Origin: Gemmatimonadales bacterium
GTDB taxonomy: Bacteria > Gemmatimonadota > Gemmatimonadetes > Gemmatimonadales > GWC2-71-9
Reading direction: 5' to 3'
Assembly: GCA_030601605.1 (NCBI GenBank)
Contig: JAUVTI010000014.1
Span: 1-21,891 of the forward strand
DNA: 21,891 nt
How positions within the stretch are numbered: the stretch's first letter is position 1; each line of letters opens with the position of its first letter. Under the pieces are notes generated by a model. It was not told the origin of the DNA, did no database searches, and saw only the letters and a program-made list of their open reading frames with translations. Positions 16,627 through 21,891 of the stretch are shown here, in pieces. The translations under genes were made by a program, and so were the position numbers.

Positions 16627-17156
16627 CAGGCCGTCACGGCGGTGTAGCGGTCCGACGCCTGCAGCACCAACCGCAGCGTGCGCAGCTCCTCGAGGGCGCG
16701 CCGCGCCACCTCGGGGCCAACCGCGAGCTCGGTGGCGACTTCCTCGGGCGCCGCCGGGCCACGACCGGTCAGGATTCCGAAAGCCCGACGCGCCGGCTCC
16801 GCGACCGGCCCCAGCACCTGGATCTTGCCGTCGCGGCCACGGGCGACCACAGCCAGCCGGTGCCGCTCCAGCACGTGCTCGATGGCGTCGCAGTGGGAAG
16901 CGGTGACACCGTGCAGCAGGAACAGGCGGGCCGCGCCGTACTGCAACAGCAGCTTTCCCACTATCTCATCTGCGCAGGAGATGTCGAGACAGCGGACGGC
17001 CGAGAAGTCGATGATCGCCGTCTGCTCGCCGTCGAGCCCGGCCAGCGCCTCCTCGACTCCGCCCCGCACCGCCTTGCCGGTGGGACGTGTCACGAGATCG
17101 CCGTACCCGTTCGAGACGGTGTCCTGCAGGATGACCTTCAGGTCGATGCGTGACAT
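16626..17156 (-). CDS. STAS-like domain protein with C-terminal winged helix
   Basis: A 176-residue protein. Residues 1-110 look like the STAS-like DUF4325 fold: IIDFSAVRCLDISCADEIVGKL (read around Ser60 and Asp63-Glu64) parallels the family core DFxGVxxxxSSFADExxGKL, with Cys61 where Phe is usual. Residues about 120-175 look like a winged-helix module (AFGILTGRGPAAPEEVATEL, then a recognition-helix-like ARRALEEL). In STAS anti-anti-sigma factors a Ser in this region is phosphorylated by a partner kinase; Ser60 is the candidate here, by analogy. It follows the ATPase gene at 17163-18056 with a 6-bp gap, so the two probably form a switch pair. The target is unknown, and the winged helix could bind DNA or another protein. 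Confidence 0.65.
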   Translation of the reverse strand: MSRIDLKVILQDTVSNGYGDLVTRPTGKAVRGGVEEALAGLDGEQTAIIDFSAVRCLDISCADEIVGKLLLQYGAARLFLLHGVTASHCDAIEHVLERHRLAVVARGRDGKIQVLGPVAEPARRAFGILTGRGPAAPEEVATELAVGPEVARRALEELRTLRLVLQASDRYTAVTA

Positions 17157-17162
17157 ACCCGC

Positions 17163-18056
17163 TTACTCAGCCTGTCGCGCTGGAATGATCATGAGCACCT
17201 GGCTGCCCGGGAAGGCCGGCAGACCGTCGGTGAGCGGATTCGCGTCGTCCCATTCGGGAACGATCGTGATGCGCGCCGTACCACTCCGCACACTCAGCTT
17301 GCCCTCCCAACGGCTCAAGTACCGCGCTATTCCGCCCAATCCCTGTCCTCTGCCGGGATCCCGAAACCGGCTCGCTCCCTGGAACAGCGCCGCCTCGAGC
17401 GCCGTGGCGTCGGCCCAGCGATCCCCGAACCGACCCGATTGTGTGGCTTCGAGCGAGCGCCGGAATCCGATGCCTGCATCAGCCACCGCGATGACCACGA
17501 CCCGGCGTCCCAGCCGCCGCCGCCAATGGTACGCCTGCACGGCCACCCACCCGGAGGTGCCAGCGTGCTCAACAATATTCTGACACGCCTCCGAAAGCGC
17601 CATAGCGAATCCCATCGTCGCCGTGGCCTCCAGCCCGAGCTCGCCCGAAAGAATGGCTGCGGAGCGCTCCTGGATGGATTCGACCACGGTGTGCACGTCG
17701 TCGGTGCCGCGTACGGGGGTTATCGCCAGCAGGACATCGGAGGAGTGGGCTGCCGCCACTCGCGGCACCTTGCCGTGGATCTCGAACCACTCCTTGGCGT
17801 GCTCGAAGAAGCCCGCGCGGCCCCAGTAGTGGGCCACATCGCGGTCGGCCGGGACGGTGAGCTGCGGCCGCTCCGGCCCCCTCTCGGCAGCCGCCTGGCC
17901 CGCGGCCAGCAGGCCGACCAGCCCGTAAGGGGAGGCCCACTGCGTCGCATGGGCGTCGAACAGCAGCCGGCGCTCGGTCGGATCGCCGAACGCCTTGGCA
18001 AACTGATCGAACGAGCGATCGTCGAAGTGGGCCGGGACCTCGACGACTCGGGTCAT
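17163..18056 (-). CDS. STAS-like N-terminus plus GHKL (HATPase) domain, anti-sigma-kinase type
   Basis: A 297-residue protein. Residues 1-100 resemble a STAS-like domain (LLFDAHATQWASPYGLVGLL). Residues about 120-270 form a GHKL ATP-binding domain with an N-box (Glu156, Asn160, Glu163-His164), G1 box DAGIG (193-197) and G2 box GRGQGLGG (235-242). The Glu four residues before Asn matches the catalytic base of SpoIIAB/RsbW-type serine kinases, so kinase activity on a STAS protein is plausible. No sensor, TM segment, HisKA domain or PP2C phosphatase is seen. The start at 18056 is chosen for the ATGA overlap with the PfkB gene and a GGGGAGA upstream; the frame stays open beyond it without recognisable sequence. 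Confidence 0.8.
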   Translation of the reverse strand: MTRVVEVPAHFDDRSFDQFAKAFGDPTERRLLFDAHATQWASPYGLVGLLAAGQAAAERGPERPQLTVPADRDVAHYWGRAGFFEHAKEWFEIHGKVPRVAAAHSSDVLLAITPVRGTDDVHTVVESIQERSAAILSGELGLEATATMGFAMALSEACQNIVEHAGTSGWVAVQAYHWRRRLGRRVVVIAVADAGIGFRRSLEATQSGRFGDRWADATALEAALFQGASRFRDPGRGQGLGGIARYLSRWEGKLSVRSGTARITIVPEWDDANPLTDGLPAFPGSQVLMIIPARQAE

Positions 18057-19003
18057 TGCGGCACGATCTCCCCGCGCAGGTGATGGTGCAGGCTCGTGGC
18101 GCCGCGGTATTGCACGTTGCGGGCCGCCGCGGCGTTCGCCGCGCGTACTGCGTCTTCTACCGCGTCTCCCCTGATCAGCTGGGCTACCAGCGCACCGCCG
18201 AACACGTCGCCACAGCCCGTCGGGTCGCGCGCCTCCACCGGGAGCGCGTCGATACGGGCCGTGCGGATCGGCTGGCCGGACGCGGCCGCCACCGTGGGCC
18301 GTTTGAGAAGATCGAACGGAGGCACCGTAAAGTACACCGCTCCCCGGTTCTCCAGGGTCACGATCAGGAGCCTCACCCCGCGATCCAGCGCCATGGCGGC
18401 CACTTCCATCGGGTCGCTCCCGATCAGATTGAGCTCGTCCTCGTTCAGCTGCACGATGTCGAAGCAGCTCAGCCACTCCGACACGTCGGCCAGCGCCTGT
18501 GGTACGCGGCGCCCGTCGCTGGCCACGCTCAGGAACAGGCTGTGCAGGTCGGCGTAGATCGGTCCTCCGAAGCCGTGGCGCAGGTGCCGCACCGTTTCCA
18601 GTGTCGCCTCGAAGCCGGAGATGAAATTCACGTACAGCGCATCCAGGTCGCGCACCATCGGTCCCAGCTCGTGCCACTGCCAGGGAGGAACCCCGCCGCT
18701 CAGCAGCTCGGCCGTGCGTTCGAGGCCCTGGTAGCGCAGTGTGACTCGGTTGTTCGGCTCCGGGACCTCGATGAACCGTGCTGCCGACGAGCGGCGCGTG
18801 AGGGACTGCAGGAACTCGTTCGCCTGCGGCGCGAGATCGCGACCGACCTTGATGAGCGGTACGAACTCCCAGTCCTCCGGCAGGCTAGTCTCCAGCGCCG
18901 CGAGCGCGTAGGCGATCCCGCCCCACTCTTCGATCGGCTCGGGATCGGCATCGCGGTGGATCGTATCCCAAACCATGGTGCCGATGATCCCGAGACGCCT
19001 CAC
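18053..19003 (-). CDS. PfkB-family carbohydrate or nucleoside kinase
   Basis: A 316-residue ribokinase-fold kinase. The C-terminal PfkB signature DPTGCGDVFGGAL carries the catalytic base Asp266, LNEDEL (residues 186-191) is the conserved strand-helix motif, and WGGIAYALAAL (27-37) is the N-terminal Gly-rich substrate region. The start is taken as GTG at 19003 because it overlaps the glucokinase stop as GTGA and lets the protein begin with the family-typical beta strand RRLGIIG; the longer frame adds an arginine-rich non-conserved tail. The substrate cannot be assigned; sugar, fructose-phosphate and nucleoside kinases all share these motifs. Pairing with a ROK kinase suggests sugar use or a sugar-derived signal. 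Confidence 0.88.
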   Translation of the reverse strand: MRRLGIIGTMVWDTIHRDADPEPIEEWGGIAYALAALETSLPEDWEFVPLIKVGRDLAPQANEFLQSLTRRSSAARFIEVPEPNNRVTLRYQGLERTAELLSGGVPPWQWHELGPMVRDLDALYVNFISGFEATLETVRHLRHGFGGPIYADLHSLFLSVASDGRRVPQALADVSEWLSCFDIVQLNEDELNLIGSDPMEVAAMALDRGVRLLIVTLENRGAVYFTVPPFDLLKRPTVAAASGQPIRTARIDALPVEARDPTGCGDVFGGALVAQLIRGDAVEDAVRAANAAAARNVQYRGATSLHHHLRGEIVPQ

Positions 19004-19992
19004 GCCGCGCCCCACGTCTGGACCTTGAACGCCGCTACGGCGCCGAACACGCCGGCCGTGCCGGGCAGACCGCCGGGCACGATGCGGCACATTTCGACGG
19101 CCGGCTTGAAGGCCCGCAGCCTGACTTCCTTCCTGAGGGGCGCGAACAGCTTGTCTCCCGCGGCCGTCACGCCGCCGCAGATCACCACGACCTCGGGGTT
19201 GAAGATGTTGATCAGGTTGGCGACCCCGGTTCCGAGGAACCGGGCCGTGTCCTTGATTACTTCCAGCGCGTAGTCGTCGCCCTCATGCGCTGCGTCATAC
19301 ACCAATTGGGCGGTGACCTGGCTGAGGTCGCCGCTCACCAGGTCGGGCAGACTGGTCTCGGCGCCAACCTCGATGCCCTCAACGGCTCTCTCGGCGATGG
19401 CCGTTCCGGACGCATACGCCTCGAGGCAGCCGTAGTTGCCGCAGTTGCAGCGGCGTCCGGCCGAGTCGATGGTCATGTGACCCAGCTCGCCGGCTACGTC
19501 GCCGGCGCCGTGGTAGATCTCGCCGTTCAGCACGATGCCGCCCCCGATCCCCGTTCCGATCGTGAGCCCGACCACCACATTCGAGCCGCGCGCGGCGCCC
19601 CGCCACCACTCGCCGAAGATCGCGCAGTTGGCGTCGTTGTCGAGCGTGGCCGGCAGACCTACAGCCTCGCTCACGTGGTCGCGCAGGGGGAAGTCGGTCC
19701 ATCCCAGGTTGGGGGTCCACAGCACCACGCCGCTCTTGGTGTCGAGCGGGCCGGGAGAGCCGATCCCCACGCCCACGACCTCGATGTCGTCCTGCGCGAG
19801 CGTCGCGCCGACCTCCTCGAGTGAGCTCTCGACCATCGTCTTGATCTGGCCGACCACGGCGTCGGGGCCTTCGGCCACCAGCGTGCGTTCCTTGCGGAAG
19901 CCGTAGATGGTGTCGCCGTCCTCCGGCACGGTGCCCACCACGACGTTGGTTCCGCCCACGTCCACGCCCACGATCATGCGAGTCGTCTGCAT
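19000..19992 (-). CDS. ROK-family glucokinase
   Basis: A 330-residue sugar kinase of the ROK family, phosphorylating glucose or a related hexose with ATP. The phosphate motif DVGGTN (residues 11-16), the catalytic Asp120 in LDNDAN, the ROK signature (LTIGTGIGGGIVLNG, then HGAGDVAGELGH) and the zinc site His172/Cys182/Cys184/Cys189 (CNCGNYGC) are all present, so it is an enzyme rather than a ROK repressor; there is no N-terminal HTH. The ATG at 19992, 4 bp after the lepA stop, is preferred. A GTG at 20007 would add five residues and overlap lepA by 11 bp, and a later ATG lacks a Shine-Dalgarno. ROK glucokinase is the best guess; N-acetylmannosamine or fructose kinase are alternatives. Confidence 0.92.
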   Translation of the reverse strand: MQTTRMIVGVDVGGTNVVVGTVPEDGDTIYGFRKERTLVAEGPDAVVGQIKTMVESSLEEVGATLAQDDIEVVGVGIGSPGPLDTKSGVVLWTPNLGWTDFPLRDHVSEAVGLPATLDNDANCAIFGEWWRGAARGSNVVVGLTIGTGIGGGIVLNGEIYHGAGDVAGELGHMTIDSAGRRCNCGNYGCLEAYASGTAIAERAVEGIEVGAETSLPDLVSGDLSQVTAQLVYDAAHEGDDYALEVIKDTARFLGTGVANLINIFNPEVVVICGGVTAAGDKLFAPLRKEVRLRAFKPAVEMCRIVPGGLPGTAGVFGAVAAFKVQTWGAA

Positions 19993-19996
19993 CTCA

Positions 19997-21796
19997 CTAG
20001 TCCACACGCAACACGGCCAGGAACGCCTCCTGTGGGATCTCGACGGTCCCGACCTGTTTCATGCGCTTCTTCCCTTCCTTCTGCTTCTCCAGGAGCTTCC
20101 GCTTGCGCGTGACGTCGCCACCGTAGCACTTGGCCGTCACGTTCTTGCGCAGGGGTCGCACCGTCTCCCGGGATATCACGCGGCTCCCCACCGAAGCCTG
20201 GATGATCACCTCGAACAGCTGGCGCGGGATCAGCTCCTTCAGCTTCTTGGCCACCTTGCGGCCCCAGGCGTACGCCTCGTCCTTGTGGATCACGACGCTG
20301 AACGCGTCCACGGGGTCGCCGTTGATGAGCATGTCCAGCTTGACCAGCGGGTTGCGGCGGTATCCCGAGAGCTCGTAGTCCATCGTGCCGTAGCCGCGGG
20401 TGACGGTCTTGAGCTTGTCGTAGAAGTCCAGAATGACCTCCGCGAGCGGGAACTCCCAGTCGAGCTCCACGCGCGTCGGGTCGAGGTACTGCATGCCGAC
20501 ATACTCGCCGCGCCGCTCCTGTCCCAGCTGCATGATCGCGCCGATGTGGTCGGTCGGCGTGGTGATGCGCGCCTTGATATACGGCTCCTCCACCCGGTCC
20601 ACCTCGGACCCCGTCGGCATCTTGGAGGGGTTCTCGACGACCACCATGGAGCCGTCGGTCAGGTATGTGTGGTATTCCACGTTGGGCACGGTGGTGATCA
20701 GGTCGAGGTCGGACTCCCGCTCGAGCCGCTCCCGCACGATGTCCAGGTGCAGCAGTCCGAGGAAGCCGCAGCGGAACCCGAACCCCAAAGCGACCGACGT
20801 CTCCGGCTCGTAGTGCAGGGAAGCGTCGTTCAGCTGCAGCTTCTCCAGCGCATCGCGTAGCTCCTCGTACTGGTTGGCGTCGGTGGGGTACAAGCCCGCG
20901 AACACCATGGAGTGGACCTCGCGATAGCCGGAGAGCATTTTGCCGGCCGTCCGCGCGGCGTCCAGCACCGTGTCGCCCACTCTCGTCTCCTGGACGCCCC
21001 GGATGTGGGACACCACGTAGCCGACCTCGCCCGCGTCGAGTGCATCGGTGCGATGCTGATCGATTTGCAGGTAGCCCACCTCCGCCACCTCGTAGTGATC
21101 CTGCGGGTGGGAGCCGAACGCGATCTCCATGCCCGGCGTGATGCGCCCATCCACTACTCGCACGCTGGGGATCGCGCCGCGATACCGGTCGTAGTAGGAG
21201 TCGAAGATGAGCGCTCGAAGCGGCGCCTCGGGATCACCCGACGGCGGCGGCACGCGCCGCACGATCGCGTCGAGCAACTCCTGCACCCCTTTCCCCTCCT
21301 TGGCCGAGAGCCTGAGAATCTCGTCTGGATCGGTGCCCATCAGGTCGGCCAACTCCGCGGCGCGGCGATCGGGCTCCGCTGCGGGGAGATCGGTCTTGTT
21401 GAGCACGGGGATGATCTCGAGGTTGGCGTCCAGGGCCAGCAGCAGGTTGCTCACCGTCTGTGCCTGAACGCCCTGGCTCGAGTCGACCACCAGGATGGCG
21501 CCCTCGCACGCGTTGAGCGAGCGGGACACCTCGTACGTGAAGTCGACGTGTCCCGGCGTGTCGATCAGGTTGAGCTCGTATGCATCGCCCTGGTCGGTGC
21601 GGTACCTCATGCGGACGGCATTGAGCTTGATCGTGATGCCGCGCTCTCGCTCGAGGTCCATCGTGTCCAGGACCTGAGAGCGCATCTGTCGCTTGTCGAG
21701 CGTGCCGGTGGCCTCGATCAGTCGATCGGCGAGCGTCGACTTCCCGTGGTCGATGTGGGCGACGATGCAGAAATTTCGAATGTGGTCCTGGCGCAT
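19997..21796 (-). CDS. lepA: Elongation factor 4 (LepA), ribosome back-translocating GTPase
   Basis: A 599-residue translational GTPase at the usual LepA length. G1 AHIDHGKST (residues 13-21), G2 RGITIK (52-57), G3 DTPGHV (79-84) and G4 NKTD (133-136) are intact. Domains II, III and V follow, and the LepA-specific C-terminal domain is unmistakable (YGGDVTRKRKLLEKQKEGKK, then QVGTVEIPQEAFLAVLRVD). The start at 21796 (MRQDHIRNFCIVAHID) is the conserved family start. The frame is open to the window edge, but the extra residues are not LepA-like. No Shine-Dalgarno precedes the ATG. It is the first of nine co-directional, closely packed genes. Confidence 0.97.
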   Translation of the reverse strand: MRQDHIRNFCIVAHIDHGKSTLADRLIEATGTLDKRQMRSQVLDTMDLERERGITIKLNAVRMRYRTDQGDAYELNLIDTPGHVDFTYEVSRSLNACEGAILVVDSSQGVQAQTVSNLLLALDANLEIIPVLNKTDLPAAEPDRRAAELADLMGTDPDEILRLSAKEGKGVQELLDAIVRRVPPPSGDPEAPLRALIFDSYYDRYRGAIPSVRVVDGRITPGMEIAFGSHPQDHYEVAEVGYLQIDQHRTDALDAGEVGYVVSHIRGVQETRVGDTVLDAARTAGKMLSGYREVHSMVFAGLYPTDANQYEELRDALEKLQLNDASLHYEPETSVALGFGFRCGFLGLLHLDIVRERLERESDLDLITTVPNVEYHTYLTDGSMVVVENPSKMPTGSEVDRVEEPYIKARITTPTDHIGAIMQLGQERRGEYVGMQYLDPTRVELDWEFPLAEVILDFYDKLKTVTRGYGTMDYELSGYRRNPLVKLDMLINGDPVDAFSVVIHKDEAYAWGRKVAKKLKELIPRQLFEVIIQASVGSRVISRETVRPLRKNVTAKCYGGDVTRKRKLLEKQKEGKKRMKQVGTVEIPQEAFLAVLRVD

Positions 21797-21803
21797 CGGG
21801 AGG

Positions 21804-21809
21804 AATATA
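21804..21809 (-). promoter_or_regulatory. Candidate -10 box directly before lepA
   Basis: On the minus strand TATATT lies 7 bp before the lepA ATG (intervening CCTCCCG). A transcript starting the usual 6-8 nt after the box would begin at or next to the start codon, giving a leaderless mRNA. No good -35 match is seen, so the box may be chance. Confidence 0.35.
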
Positions 21810-21875
21810 ACGGCGCCTCCCGCTCCCCGGTTCCTCCGCCTATGTTTGCGCTGCTCGAAGGCTAGGAGATCGACC

Positions 21876-21891
21876 ATGGACATCCGCACGG
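21876..21891 (+). CDS. Start of a divergent gene, cut off by the window edge
   Basis: ATG at 21876 begins MDIRT on the plus strand and runs off the end. It is preceded by AGGAGA (21864-21869) with a 6-bp spacing, a good Shine-Dalgarno. Too little remains to name a product. The 79 bp between it and lepA (21797-21875) would have to hold both divergent promoters; a TATGTT at 21841 is a weak -10 candidate for this side. Confidence 0.5.

Noticed and set aside
18057..18677. N-terminal extension of the HATPase frame
   Set aside because: It is arginine/glycine-rich shadow sequence of the PfkB gene; the ATG at 18056 has an overlap junction and a Shine-Dalgarno.
21842..21865. Tiny plus-strand open frame MFALLEG before the divergent gene
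   Set aside because: Seven codons with no Shine-Dalgarno; more likely leader or promoter sequence, although a leader peptide cannot be excluded.
21797..21889. N-terminal extension of LepA
   Set aside because: LepA proteins start at the MRQDHIRNFCI-like sequence; the extra 31 residues are basic and unconserved and overlap the expected promoter region.
1..21891. Mobile elements, CRISPR arrays, tRNA or rRNA genes, attachment sites
   Set aside because: No spaced direct-repeat array, transposase or integrase motif, cloverleaf or rRNA-like stretch was seen on either strand.

Overview
The window carries 17 complete genes plus the first codons of one more. It is dense, G+C-rich (roughly two thirds by eye) bacterial DNA with almost no non-coding sequence. 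The host is a diderm (Gram-negative-type) bacterium: there are two TolC-family outer-membrane factors, two periplasmic adaptors (one a lipoprotein) and an FtsE-FtsX-EnvC set. Frequent GTG/TTG starts, 1-11 bp gene overlaps and weak Shine-Dalgarno sequences would fit a high-GC soil or aquatic phylum such as Gemmatimonadota, but that placement is an inference. I see no tRNA, rRNA, CRISPR array, transposase or integrase.

Left part, + strand (70-5515): a complete RND multidrug-type efflux system in the order inner-membrane pump, outer-membrane factor, lipoprotein adaptor. The three genes overlap by ATGA junctions.

Middle part, - strand (12612 down to 5519): a seven-gene ABC export operon comprising a TetR-family regulator, a TolC-type factor, a YbhG-like HlyD adaptor, two separate ABC ATPases and two ABC-2 permeases. 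Apart from the added outer-membrane factor, and with YbhF split into two polypeptides, this matches the E. coli cecR-ybhG-ybhF-ybhS-ybhR order. A TATAAT box and an AT-rich repeat cluster in front of the regulator look like an autoregulated promoter. The two export operons converge with only 3 bp between their stop codons.

Right part, - strand (21796 down to 12716): nine co-directional, tightly packed genes. They are lepA (elongation factor 4), a ROK-family glucokinase, a PfkB-family kinase, a STAS-like/HATPase protein, a STAS-like/winged-helix protein, a cystathionine gamma-synthase/lyase-type PLP enzyme, ftsE, ftsX and an EnvC-like amidase activator with a degenerate LytM domain. Every junction is a short overlap or a gap of about 4 bp, so translation, sugar phosphorylation, a possible partner-switching regulator, sulfur amino-acid metabolism and cell-wall splitting at division may share one transcript.

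The least ordinary items are: the ATPase/STAS pair embedded in the housekeeping operon with no visible sigma factor or phosphatase; the complementary loss of ATP-site motifs in the two split YbhF halves, which predicts exactly one consensus ATP site; and a lepA start with no Shine-Dalgarno, placed right behind a -10-like box. At the right edge a divergent gene begins but is cut off after five codons.
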